A DNA stretch of 64,000 nt from an uncultured Sphingorhabdus sp. (GTDB taxonomy: Bacteria; Pseudomonadota; Alphaproteobacteria; Sphingomonadales; Sphingomonadaceae), in contig CANLOL010000001.1 of the NCBI GenBank assembly GCA_947492905.1, positions 1,590,578 to 1,654,577 of the forward strand, given 5' to 3'. The notes beneath the pieces are model-generated. The model worked only from the letters and a program-made list of their open reading frames with translations, did not search any database and was not told the origin of the DNA. The translations under genes and the position numbers were made by a program. Below are positions 52,685 to 61,283 of the stretch, one piece after another. Within the stretch, counting starts at the first letter, position 1; every line of letters begins with the position of its first letter.

Positions 52685-54820
52685 TTAGAAGCTGAATTTA
52701 GCAGCTATTCTAAAATCTCTGCCCGCTAATGGTGCAAAGTCTTTGGTAAAGCTTGCTGCTCTGCGGCCAACAACATCAAATATATTATTGGCAGATGCAA
52801 TGAAGGTTACGCCAGTTTCTTTGCCCAATGGCTTCCAAGATGCACTTAAGTTCACAAATGTGAAGCCTTCTGTTTCAGTTTCAAACTCTGCATTACGGTC
52901 TTGGTCTGCGAACCATTCTATTTCAGCGCGAAGACTTAGCTTGTCACTATTGCTCTCAATACCACCCAATAGACGCAAAGGCGGAATACGCGGCACTGCG
53001 CCCCCGCCGTCTTTTAGAGTTGCATTGACATAATCTGCAACGCCATCAATGGAGACTTTGAAGTCACCTGTATCGACAATATCGGCCGAACCTTGAAATT
53101 CAAAGCCGACAAAATCAGCATCATTTTGAATGAATTGGAAAACGGGCAGACCATCTTCTATTTCGCCTGTTGGCAGTTCGATAATGAAATCATCGATTAA
53201 ATTAACATATCCAGTCAGCGCCAATTGCCATGTTGGCTGTTCAAATCTTAAGTATAATTCGCCGCCATAAGATGTTTCTGTATCAAATGTTGGGTCCCCA
53301 ATTTCGAAAGTGCCAGTGGCTAGGTGAGGGCCATCAGAGAATAATTCCTCTGGTGATGGGGCTCTTTCTGCTCGGGTTAAATTTAGACCAAATTTTGTGC
53401 TGTCATCAACATTATAACCCAATCCTAATGCAGCAGAAAAGCTAGTGAAGCTTCTATCAACACCAATGGATTGCGCTTCGCTATCAACAAAATCTAAGCG
53501 CGCTGCGCCTTCAATATCAAGTTTGCCCGATGAAATCTCTTGGAGTGTGAAGATACCAAATTGATTGGTTTGGTTTGGCGGAACGAATGCTTCTGCGCCA
53601 ATAGCAGAGAAATCACGATAGCTATATTGGATACCGCTTGCACCGCGCCAGCCATTTTTTTCGCTCTGCACCAATTCAATTCTAGCTTCTACGCCTTCAT
53701 TGTCGAATACAGTACCAGGTTCGCCAGGGGCTTCAAATTCGGTTTGTTGGAAATCTGCATAAGCTGCACGAATGCGGATCTTTTCAAAAGCACCAGAGAG
53801 GTCTATTTCACTACGCAGATCAATTTTTACTTGATCGAGCGCAATGGTAACGCCTTCACCTTCTTCTTCTCCGCCTTCTTCCTCTTCTTCCTCTTCCTCA
53901 GAAACATTAGGATTATTGGGAACACCATAATCGCTGTTTAGATAGCCAATAGATGCGCCAAAAGTGAAGCCATTGCCAAACCAATTAAAGCCACCACCCA
54001 AATTATATGTTTCGGTTTGCGTATTAGGGATAAAGCCATTTGTTTCCGCAAATTCAAGAATTTCAGCAGCTTCTTCTGCTTCACCTTCGCTTGCAGCATC
54101 AGCAGCAACAGCGATTTGCTGGGCTTGTAATTCAGGCGTTAATAAATCCCCACCGATAGACAGATTGTCGCTATTGATATAGCTACCATCAGCATGAACA
54201 ACAAAGTTAGGGGTGATTGGGACATCTAAGCTAGTAGAATAGGTAAATTCGTTCGCAGCGGTGGCAAATCCGGTTAAGATATCAATATGAAAAGCTTCAT
54301 CAGGGACAGAACGGGGAATACGTTTGTCTAATGCGTTGACTGCACCGCCAATGGCGCCGCCGCCAAATAATAGCACAGCAGGGCCGCGCAATACTTCGAT
54401 ACGTTCAAGCAGCAAGGGATCAACTGATACACCATGATCTGGCGATGTTGTAGAAACGTCAATCGTTCCCAAACCATCGTTTAATACAAGAACGCGAGGG
54501 CCTTGTAATCCGCGAATAACCGGTCTTGATGCACCCGGCGTAAAGCTAGTGGCGGAAATACCAGGTAATTTTGTAAGAACATCGCCGATTTGCGGACGCG
54601 TTTCACGGGTCAAATCATCACCCGATAAAACAGATGTACCGGCTAATAGGTTAAATTCATCAAAAAATGGTGCAGTAACGATAATTGATTTATCGGTATG
54701 AAAATCATCACCGGATGTGTTTTCCGTTTCTGCTGTTTCCGTTTCTTGTGCGTAAACCGCAGGGCTTAAACTACAGGCTAATAGCGCGATTAAGGATACA
54801 GAAATTTGGGGTGTTTTCAT
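52685..54820 (-). CDS. TonB-dependent receptor, probable zinc receptor (ZnuD-like)
   Basis: This 711-residue receptor has a signal peptide (to VYAQ, residue 25), a plug with IIVTAPFFDEFNLLAGTSVL, GDVLTKLPGISATSFTPGAS and RPVIRGLQGPRVLVLNDGLG, SPDHGVSVDPLLLERIEVLR, and a barrel ending RDFRIAAKFSF. The plug phrases match the ZnuD/zinc receptor group. Extracellular loops carry acidic runs instead of the usual histidine clusters: eight glutamates at 308-315, three more at 318-320, and an acidic stretch at 242-259. A Zur-type palindrome lies 62 bp upstream of the start. Together these point to zinc uptake under zinc limitation. Confidence 0.88.
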   Translation of the reverse strand: MKTPQISVSLIALLACSLSPAVYAQETETAETENTSGDDFHTDKSIIVTAPFFDEFNLLAGTSVLSGDDLTRETRPQIGDVLTKLPGISATSFTPGASRPVIRGLQGPRVLVLNDGLGTIDVSTTSPDHGVSVDPLLLERIEVLRGPAVLLFGGGAIGGAVNALDKRIPRSVPDEAFHIDILTGFATAANEFTYSTSLDVPITPNFVVHADGSYINSDNLSIGGDLLTPELQAQQIAVAADAASEGEAEEAAEILEFAETNGFIPNTQTETYNLGGGFNWFGNGFTFGASIGYLNSDYGVPNNPNVSEEEEEEEEGGEEEGEGVTIALDQVKIDLRSEIDLSGAFEKIRIRAAYADFQQTEFEAPGEPGTVFDNEGVEARIELVQSEKNGWRGASGIQYSYRDFSAIGAEAFVPPNQTNQFGIFTLQEISSGKLDIEGAARLDFVDSEAQSIGVDRSFTSFSAALGLGYNVDDSTKFGLNLTRAERAPSPEELFSDGPHLATGTFEIGDPTFDTETSYGGELYLRFEQPTWQLALTGYVNLIDDFIIELPTGEIEDGLPVFQFIQNDADFVGFEFQGSADIVDTGDFKVSIDGVADYVNATLKDGGGAVPRIPPLRLLGGIESNSDKLSLRAEIEWFADQDRNAEFETETEGFTFVNLSASWKPLGKETGVTFIASANNIFDVVGRRAASFTKDFAPLAGRDFRIAAKFSF

Positions 54821-54881
54821 GGTTTAGGCGACCTTTTGATTTAATATTTGAGTGATAAAAAAAGAAAATTAGTTACAACAT

Positions 54882-54895
54882 AATGTTATAACATT
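54882..54895 (-). promoter_or_regulatory. Probable Zur box upstream of the zinc receptor gene
   Basis: AATGTTATAACATT is a perfect 14-bp palindrome and matches the core of proteobacterial Zur sites (AATGTTATAACATT-like, with TGTTATAACA centre). It stands 62 bp before the receptor start. A related half-site TATGTTATACTATA follows at 54908-54921. Zur with zinc should repress transcription here. Confidence 0.75.
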
Positions 54896-55009
54896 GCGCC
54901 TAGATTATATGTTATACTATATCAAGGAAAATTTCTCTCTCCTTCAAAAAAATTTTATGCTGTGGATATTATTCTTGTTTGTGACCCAATTGAGCTTTAA
55001 ACCTGCGAT

Positions 55010-55999
55010 ATGAATATTTATAAAAATAGCTTAGAATTAATCGGTAATACACCTTTGCTGCGTCTTGATGGCCCCAGTCGGGAGAGCGGTGCTGAAATTT
55101 ATGGCAAATGCGAATTTGCAAACCCTGGTGCTTCGGTGAAAGACAGAGCAGCGCTCTATATAATCCGTGATGCAGAGGCGCAAGGATTGCTGAAACCTGG
55201 CGGTACAATTGTCGAGGGCACTGCAGGCAATACAGGAATTGGCATAACGTTAGTGGCGAATGCTTTGGGCTATAAAAGCGTCATAGTGATGCCAGAGACT
55301 CAATCAAAAGAGAAAATGGATACATTGCGCGCATTGGGCGCTAAATTAGTATTAGTACCTGCTGCGCCTTATGCCAATCCGGGGCATTTTGTGCATACAT
55401 CGCGCCGTATAGCAGAAGAAACGGATAATGCCGTTTGGGCCAATCAATTTGATAATATTGCTAATCGCCGTTCCCATATCGAAACGACAGCCCAAGAGAT
55501 TTGGGAGCAAACAGACGGAAAAGTTGATGGTTTTACCTGTGCTGCTGGTACTGGCGGTACAATTGCGGGTGTTGGCTTGGGCCTCAAAGAAAAGAATGAA
55601 GCGGTAAAAATTGCGCTTACCGATCCTTATGGTGCTGCATTATATCATTATTTTGCGCATGGTGAGCTTAAATCAGAGGGATCTTCTGTGGCTGAGGGTA
55701 TTGGGCAGGGGCGTATAACTGCTAATTTAGAGGGCGCTCCCATTGATACGCAATATAGGGTCTCTGATGAAGAAGGTATGGAGTGGGTTAGGCGCTTATT
55801 GGTCGAAGAAGGCCTATGCCTTGGTCTCTCATCCGGTATTAATGTGGCTGGCGCTGTTGCTTTGGGCAAAGAGCTTGGCAAAGACAGCAAGATTGTTACT
55901 ATCTTATGCGATACTGGTCTTCGTTATCTCTCTACATTATATAATGCAGATTGGATGACCAGCAAAGGATTAGAGCCTTTGCCATGGCTGTCGAAATAA
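55010..55999 (+). CDS. Cysteine synthase A family enzyme
   Basis: This 329-residue PLP enzyme forms cysteine from O-acetylserine and sulfide. The PLP lysine is K44 in NPGASVKDRAALYIIRDAE, with the substrate loop EGTAGNTGIGITLVANALGY and the phosphate loop TGGTIAGVG. The C-terminal extension WMTSKGLEPLPWLSK is not found in E. coli CysK (323 residues) but occurs in related cysteine synthases of alphaproteobacteria; some relatives act on other substrates, so the symbol is left open. It is divergent from the zinc receptor gene, across 189 bp that contain the Zur box. Confidence 0.9.
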   Translation: MNIYKNSLELIGNTPLLRLDGPSRESGAEIYGKCEFANPGASVKDRAALYIIRDAEAQGLLKPGGTIVEGTAGNTGIGITLVANALGYKSVIVMPETQSKEKMDTLRALGAKLVLVPAAPYANPGHFVHTSRRIAEETDNAVWANQFDNIANRRSHIETTAQEIWEQTDGKVDGFTCAAGTGGTIAGVGLGLKEKNEAVKIALTDPYGAALYHYFAHGELKSEGSSVAEGIGQGRITANLEGAPIDTQYRVSDEEGMEWVRRLLVEEGLCLGLSSGINVAGAVALGKELGKDSKIVTILCDTGLRYLSTLYNADWMTSKGLEPLPWLSK

Positions 56000-56017
56000 T
56001 GAGCAGAGGATATTAAT

Positions 56018-56374
56018 ATGTCAGCAGTGCAGCAAACACCAATATGGCAGAGATTACGGGTCGCCATGATGGGCCTTGTCATAGTTTCTGCTTCTATTTT
56101 TGGTGCAAATGCTCTTGTGGATCAAGCGAGCGATGATCCTGATCTGGCAAATGCTAATCTGCAACAAGATATAGCAGAAACGGGCGGCGAAAATCCCGCG
56201 GATGAAACGCCGACAGAACCATTAGTAGAATTAGGTGTTACGCCCGTACCCAAAGAAGATGGCCCTAAAGATGATGGCAGCGTGCAACCCACCGATGTGG
56301 CTGAACCGGGTGCTAATCCAGTATCAGAAGATGATATTGACACTGATGATGGTTTGGTTTCGGGCGGTGGATGA
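56018..56374 (+). CDS. Hypothetical membrane-anchored acidic protein
   Basis: I do not recognise this 118-residue protein. It has one hydrophobic segment (about 13-32, RVAMMGLVIVSASIFGANAL) and then a low-complexity tail rich in Asp, Glu, Pro and Gly that should lie in the periplasm. It has no cysteine. The gene is 18 bp after cysteine synthase and 29 bp before the next gene, so the three may be one unit. Low-complexity tails evolve fast, which can hide homology. Confidence 0.65.
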   Translation: MSAVQQTPIWQRLRVAMMGLVIVSASIFGANALVDQASDDPDLANANLQQDIAETGGENPADETPTEPLVELGVTPVPKEDGPKDDGSVQPTDVAEPGANPVSEDDIDTDDGLVSGGG

Positions 56375-56403
56375 ATATTTGCCGCTAACAGGGGCAATTT
56401 AAT

Positions 56404-57150
56404 ATGTCTGTAAGACGGATAATGTTCGCTCTTATCATAATCATAGCAATTATCATTGCTTTGATATTTATGAGTATAAAAAATGATAAGCCCAATAGTA
56501 AATTGGCGTTAATGTCCTCTATTCCCCTTGTTTTGGGAGAGGTCGATGTTGAGCAAATGGCGCAAGGAGAGAATGATCCTTCTGCTGCCTATCTCTCGCT
56601 TAAAAAACATTATGATATTATTCCCATTGATGCGGTCGATGATAGATTATCAGAGTTTAATCTATTGCTAATGGCACAGGCGCGGCCACTATCATCATCA
56701 GAGCTTGTTGCGTTGGATAAATGGGTCAGAGAAGGGGGGCATATAGTGATTTTATCAGATGCAGCCCTGCAATGGCATAGCGATTATGCTCTGGGGGATA
56801 AAAGACGCCCAATATTTGCCTCTCTATTATCGCCTTTATTTGCCTATTGGGGGTTAGAGCAATTATTATTGTTGGAAGACCCAGAGGAGCAATCCATTGC
56901 GCTAGGTGAGTATAGCATCACCACGGTAACGCCGAGCGAATGGGCATTGATTAAGACTGAAGCTAAGGATGTGAAGTGTGAGTTGAACGATAATAAGTTT
57001 GAAGCCATTTGCAGCGTGGGCAAGGGCAAGGCTATATTGATCGGCGATAGTGACTTTATAAATGAGCAGCATTGGCAAAGCTATTATAGCGAAGATGATA
57101 ATATGCTATATTTGCTCAATAAGCTTCAATCAGCGACAGCCGCTCATTAA
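56404..57150 (+). CDS. DUF4350-like membrane protein
   Basis: This 248-residue protein has an N-terminal helix (about 5-25) and a periplasmic domain like DUF4350/ABC-transport-related sugar-binding-like proteins: LLLMAQARPLSSSELVALDK, WVREGGHIVILSDAALQWHS, DKRRPIFASLLSPLF and KGKAILIGDSDFINEQHW. The phrase LVALDKWVREGGHIVILSD is characteristic of the glutamine-amidotransferase-like fold of this group. No catalytic residues are evident. It is followed by a 396-bp gap before mraZ. Confidence 0.7.
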   Translation: MSVRRIMFALIIIIAIIIALIFMSIKNDKPNSKLALMSSIPLVLGEVDVEQMAQGENDPSAAYLSLKKHYDIIPIDAVDDRLSEFNLLLMAQARPLSSSELVALDKWVREGGHIVILSDAALQWHSDYALGDKRRPIFASLLSPLFAYWGLEQLLLLEDPEEQSIALGEYSITTVTPSEWALIKTEAKDVKCELNDNKFEAICSVGKGKAILIGDSDFINEQHWQSYYSEDDNMLYLLNKLQSATAAH

Positions 57151-57546
57151 TTCATATTCTCAATTTTCTGATCATGCCACTCTGCTTTTTGTAGGTTTGG
57201 GATTTTATGGAATCATTATGGATGCGGCGTATAATTCATATGAAAATGATTGTTTTTACTTTGAATAATGCTGAAATTCCCCAATAAACCCTCTAATTTT
57301 GTTAAAAAACCCATCAAACATCCTTCGATCAATATTTTTTTCAATTTTATTTTTATATGAAATCAATGTTTTAGCTATATATTTACATATGTTCCCATAA
57401 AATCCCCCTTTTCAACCATGAAATCCCTTGATAAGACAGAGGAATAATAGGGGTAAATTCAACCATCACGCGTTTATTCGCTTTCTGTGGTCAGACAGGC
57501 TGTCCGCAGGTGGAGAAGATTTGCCCGAATAAAATTGGGTGGGTTT
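57151..57546. other. AT-rich gene-free stretch before the division cluster
   Basis: 396 bp with no credible gene on either strand. It is AT-rich and holds several CCC-containing direct repeats at 57277-57428, of which the best set is described separately. It should contain the promoter of the mraZ cluster; I could not pick the -35 and -10 with confidence. No tRNA or terminator was seen for the gene upstream. Confidence 0.5.
57393..57428 (+). promoter_or_regulatory. Candidate MraZ-type operator repeats
   Basis: TCCC motifs begin at 57394, 57404 and 57425, i.e. 10 and 21 bp apart on the same helix face, within CCATAAAATCCCC and CCATGAAATCCC. MraZ of E. coli binds direct TGGG repeats with 10-bp period, which on the other strand read CCCA. 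These repeats lie about 120-150 bp before mraZ. The match is partial. Confidence 0.4.
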
Positions 57547-58038
57547 GTGAACGAATTAATTGTCTATGGTGGATCGGGACTGTCGAATGTCGACGGCAAA
57601 GGTCGCACGACAATACCATCTGAAATTCGCAAAAGTGTCGAAACCAGCAGCGCAGGTAATATGGTGTGCGTTGCCCGTCACCCAAAGCATAAATGTTTGG
57701 TTGGTTTTGGCCGTATGGAGCGCACTAAGCTGCGCAGCGACATAGAGAGGCAATGGGATAGTGCCATTAGCCGCGGTGATGAATTTGATCGCGAGCTTGC
57801 TGGAATTACATCATCATCAATATTTGAAACTGTGTTTGAGCCTAGTGGCCGTTTTGTTTTGCACCCTATGCTTAAACATTTTGGCGGCATCGACGGACAG
57901 CTATTTATGTTTGGAGCCACAACACATTTCATGCTCTGGAACCCAGAAATATTCTTAAACGAAGCTCCAGAAGAATATGCGCATGTTCGCGAAGAATTAG
58001 ATTATTGGATTAATATTCATGGGAAGGGCGGTAAATAA
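57547..58038 (+). CDS. mraZ: Transcriptional regulator MraZ
   Basis: This 163-residue AbrB-like protein represses its own division and cell wall cluster. It has two swapped-hairpin repeats: VNELIVYGGSGLSNVDGKGR with TTIPSEIRKSV, and later SIFETVFEPSGRFVLHPMLK, typical of MraZ. I chose the GTG at 57547, where homology starts; the open frame continues to 57487, adding 20 basic residues (MVRQAVRRWRRF) without family support. The stop overlaps the rsmH start as TAATG. It heads the dcw cluster. Confidence 0.9.
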   Translation: MNELIVYGGSGLSNVDGKGRTTIPSEIRKSVETSSAGNMVCVARHPKHKCLVGFGRMERTKLRSDIERQWDSAISRGDEFDRELAGITSSSIFETVFEPSGRFVLHPMLKHFGGIDGQLFMFGATTHFMLWNPEIFLNEAPEEYAHVREELDYWINIHGKGGK

Positions 58039-59000
58039 TGTCAACTGCGCCGCATATTCCCGTTATGATTGAAGAGATCATCCACTCCCTTGCCATCACC
58101 CCTGGCATGGATGTTGTGGACGGTACCTTTGGTGCAGGAGGTTATAGCGAGAGGTTTCTCGTCGCTGGCGCGCGCGTTTACGCGTTCGACCGCGATCCCG
58201 ATGCGCAACCCAAAGGCTCTGAACTCTCAGGCAGGTATGAGGGCTTATTTAGCTTTCATCCTGCCTGCTTTTCTTCAATGGACACAGAATTACGATCAAT
58301 TGGCATAGAGGCCGTGGATGCTGTTGTTTTGGATATTGGCGTATCCTCTATGCAGCTTGATCAAGCGCAGCGTGGTTTTTCGTTTCAGTCTGATGGGCCG
58401 CTTGATATGCGCATGTCACAAGATGGCCAGAGCGCTGCTGATTTTCTGAATGAGGCTAGCGAAGAAAATATCGCTGATATAATCTATAATTATGGTGATG
58501 AACGTCGCTCGCGCCGAATTGCGAAATTCATTGTTTCAAATAGGCCGATAGAAAGAACATCTCAATTGGCGTCTATCGTTCGTAAAGCAGTGGGCTATCA
58601 TGCTGGTGCGCCAAAGGATCCTGCCACGCGCACATTTCAAGCCATTCGTATTCATATAAATCAAGAATTAGAAGAATTATCCAACGCTTTAGAAGCTGCT
58701 GAACGTATATTAAAGCCAGGCGGTCAATTGATTGTTGTGACATTTCATAGCCTTGAAGATCGTATCGTCAAAAAATTTCTACGAGAGCGCAGCGGCACTA
58801 TCAGCGGCGGATCGCGGCATATGCCAGTTGCGCAACAAGCTGATACGGCTACTTTTGAACGTCCATCTAAGCCCGTGAAGGCATCCTCAAAAGAAATAGA
58901 AATGAACCCGCGTTCGCGTTCGGCAACGATGCGGGTCGCCGTTCGAAACAATGCACCTTCTTTGAAAAGTGCGCCTGAAGCAAAGGCAAATAGACTATGA
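58038..59000 (+). CDS. rsmH: 16S rRNA m4C1402 methyltransferase RsmH
   Basis: This 320-residue SAM-dependent enzyme methylates cytosine 1402 of 16S rRNA. The typical blocks are HIPVMIEEIIHSLAITPGMD, VVDGTFGAGGYSERFL, DAVVLDIGVSSMQLDQAQRG, FSFQSDGPLDMRMS and the C-terminal IVVTFHSLEDRIVKKFLRER. The final 50 residues are basic and end NPRSRSATMRVAVR, as expected. It overlaps mraZ by one base (TAATG) and the next gene by ATGA. Confidence 0.96.
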   Translation: MSTAPHIPVMIEEIIHSLAITPGMDVVDGTFGAGGYSERFLVAGARVYAFDRDPDAQPKGSELSGRYEGLFSFHPACFSSMDTELRSIGIEAVDAVVLDIGVSSMQLDQAQRGFSFQSDGPLDMRMSQDGQSAADFLNEASEENIADIIYNYGDERRSRRIAKFIVSNRPIERTSQLASIVRKAVGYHAGAPKDPATRTFQAIRIHINQELEELSNALEAAERILKPGGQLIVVTFHSLEDRIVKKFLRERSGTISGGSRHMPVAQQADTATFERPSKPVKASSKEIEMNPRSRSATMRVAVRNNAPSLKSAPEAKANRL

Positions 59001-59539
59001 GCAGTTCCATGAATCCTCTGAACAATTTTGGTTGGTTTGCGATTATCATTCTGGTGATAATGCTGCTCTATCCTCTGTCTCTGAACGTCGCATCTTTGCG
59101 CGGTGATTTGGTGGCAATAGATAAGGATATTCTATCGACTAAGAAGGAAATTAATTATCTGCAGGCCGAATTAACGGCGCGCGCAAATTTGCAGCAATTA
59201 GAAGAATGGAATGACCTTTTATATGGATATAAGTCTCCGTCAGCGGCTCAATTTGCCAATGGTGAGAAAGCTCTGGCCAATTTGGGCCGTAAAGCACAAA
59301 ATATTACGCCTGTGTTGGTTTCGGTTAAGGATCTATCCAATGGTGAGAAACCAGCAGGTGTAATTGGTTCTCCATTTGCGCCATTAAAGCCAGCTGCGCC
59401 TCAAGAAAAAGTTGAGAAGATAGCGCAACCAGAGGCAAGCAAAGAGGATGCCCCCGCTAAAATAGCATCGATTGATGAATTATTAGATGAAATTGACAAT
59501 GTTCAAGTCGCACAAGGCGGGAACGAAACCGAGGAATAG
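58997..59539 (+). CDS. FtsL-position membrane protein of the division cluster
   Basis: The 180-residue protein has one helix (about 12-32, WFAIIILVIMLLYPLSLNVA) and then a coiled-coil stretch LRGDLVAIDKDILSTKKEIN followed by YLQAELTARANLQQLEEWND. It has the place (between rsmH and ftsI) and the shape of FtsL, a partner of FtsB and FtsQ in the divisome. Sequence likeness to known FtsL is too weak for a symbol. The C-terminal 80 residues are Pro/Ala/Glu-rich, longer than in typical FtsL (about 120 residues). Both ends are coupled to neighbours. Confidence 0.78.
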   Translation: MSSSMNPLNNFGWFAIIILVIMLLYPLSLNVASLRGDLVAIDKDILSTKKEINYLQAELTARANLQQLEEWNDLLYGYKSPSAAQFANGEKALANLGRKAQNITPVLVSVKDLSNGEKPAGVIGSPFAPLKPAAPQEKVEKIAQPEASKEDAPAKIASIDELLDEIDNVQVAQGGNETEE

Positions 59540-59547
59540 GAAATACT

Positions 59548-61278
59548 ATGACAGTATTGGTTGCAAGCTCTAGTAGGTTAAATCTTATACGTCAGACGCA
59601 AACTGCTAGCAAAAAAGCGTTTTGGCGCTTGCTTGTTATCATGTTTCTATTCTTTTTGTTCGTAATGTTGATTGTCGGCAGGCTAGCGACTTTTGCGATG
59701 TTTGGCGGTGCGCATGCTTATGATGATATTTCATCCACTTATGTGCCAAAGCGCGGTGATATTGTTGATCGTAATGGAGAGCCGCTCGCTAGAACAATTG
59801 ATGCTTATGCTATTTGGGTCAATCCAAAGAAATTATTTGGTGATAAAGAAGATTTGGCGCAAAAATTACATGAAATATTCCCAGATACGGAATCTGAGAA
59901 ATTTTTGTCAAAATTACAATCTGATCGTTCCAGCTATTTGAGAAAAAGAGCATTGCCTTCGCAGGTTAAAAAAGTTCATGCATTGGGCGAGATTGCCATA
60001 GAATTTCCGCGTGAGGCAGAGCGGCTTTACCCGCAGCATGATTTGGCAGCGCATATATTGGGTTTTGTCAATCAAGATGGCAAAGGCATATTGGGTATGG
60101 AAAGCGTTCTTAACGATCATCTTTCTAACCCTGAAACACGCTCGAAACCGGTTGAATTATCGATTGATTCTAGAGTGCAGGCGGCGCTGGAGAGCGAATT
60201 AATGCGCGGCATTAAATCAACAGGCGCAAAGGGCGGTGCGGGCGTTGTGTTAAATGCAAATAATGGTGAAATTGTTGCCATGTCTACGCTTCCATCATTC
60301 AACCCTAATACTCCTAAATTCTTTAATATTCCAGAGACCTATGATCTATCTACCGATGGAAAAACGCCATTAAGCCGTCAGGTCAACAGCGTTACCAACC
60401 GCGTTTATGAGCTTGGTTCAACCTTTAAGCCTCTCACTGTCGCAGCGGCGCTAGATGCTGGTACTGTTAGGGATTTGGCGATACGATATGATGCAACAAA
60501 ATCTGTTAAAATTGATGGGCATAAGATTAGCGATACCCATGCCTCGCATCGTTGGTTAAACGTTCCAGAGGCATTGGTGCATAGTTCCAATATTGTGACG
60601 GCGCGTATTGCCGATAATTTGGGCAAAGATAATATGGATGTCATGCTAACCAAGCTTGGCTTTAATGAACGCCCCGTTGTAGAGCTTGGTGAGAGAGCTA
60701 AGCCATTATGGCCCAAAAATTGGGGGCGGGTTACCAATATGACAGTTGGCTATGGTCATGGTATTTCTGTTACGCCGCTGCATTTGGCATCTGCTTATGC
60801 GACTTTGGTGAATGGCGGAATTTATCGTCCAACCACTTTGCTGAAGCGTAAGAAAGACGAGAAAATCGAAGAACATCGCGTGTTTAAATCGGCAACCAGT
60901 GCGCGTATGCGCCAATTGCTGCGCATGATTGTATCGGATGGTACAGGCAAAAATGCTGATGCGCGTGGGTATAGAGTGGGCGGAAAAACGGGTTCAGCAG
61001 AAAAGCCTGCTGATGGCGGCTATAATAAGAAATTATTGGTTTCTACTTTTGCTGCTGCCTTTCCAATGGATGATCCGCAATATGTAATCATCGCTATGGT
61101 CGATGAACCCTCTGGTACAGCGGCAACCAATTTTAACAGAACTGCGGGTTGGACGGCTGCTCCAATTGTGAAAAAACTAGTGCCGCGTATTGGCCCAATG
61201 CTAAATATTATCCCTGATGAGCATCGAGATGTTGATGTTTCAGAATTATTACCGCTATTGTGGAAAGCAAAGGGGTAA
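59548..61278 (+). CDS. ftsI: Division-specific peptidoglycan transpeptidase FtsI (PBP3)
   Basis: This 576-residue class B penicillin-binding protein cross-links septal peptidoglycan. It has a membrane anchor (about 28-52), a dimerisation domain (about 65-190) with VPKRGDIVDRNGEPLARTID, and the transpeptidase domain. The active-site motifs are S291-T-F-K294 (YELGSTFKPLT), S346-S-N348 (VHSSNIVTARIADNLG) and K480-T-G482 (GGKTGSAEKPADGGY). The length and order agree with FtsI. It is followed 5 bp later by murE. Confidence 0.95.
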   Translation: MTVLVASSSRLNLIRQTQTASKKAFWRLLVIMFLFFLFVMLIVGRLATFAMFGGAHAYDDISSTYVPKRGDIVDRNGEPLARTIDAYAIWVNPKKLFGDKEDLAQKLHEIFPDTESEKFLSKLQSDRSSYLRKRALPSQVKKVHALGEIAIEFPREAERLYPQHDLAAHILGFVNQDGKGILGMESVLNDHLSNPETRSKPVELSIDSRVQAALESELMRGIKSTGAKGGAGVVLNANNGEIVAMSTLPSFNPNTPKFFNIPETYDLSTDGKTPLSRQVNSVTNRVYELGSTFKPLTVAAALDAGTVRDLAIRYDATKSVKIDGHKISDTHASHRWLNVPEALVHSSNIVTARIADNLGKDNMDVMLTKLGFNERPVVELGERAKPLWPKNWGRVTNMTVGYGHGISVTPLHLASAYATLVNGGIYRPTTLLKRKKDEKIEEHRVFKSATSARMRQLLRMIVSDGTGKNADARGYRVGGKTGSAEKPADGGYNKKLLVSTFAAAFPMDDPQYVIIAMVDEPSGTAATNFNRTAGWTAAPIVKKLVPRIGPMLNIIPDEHRDVDVSELLPLLWKAKG

Positions 61279-61283
61279 AATAA

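Noticed and set aside
53874-53912. Glutamate run in the zinc receptor as an assembly artefact
   Set aside because: The frame is kept through the run, the codons vary (GAA and GAG), and acidic loops are plausible in a metal receptor.
53540-53941. 133-codon open frame antisense to the zinc receptor gene
   Set aside because: It mirrors the receptor coding sequence, including the glutamate run read as Phe/Leu, and shows no motif of its own.
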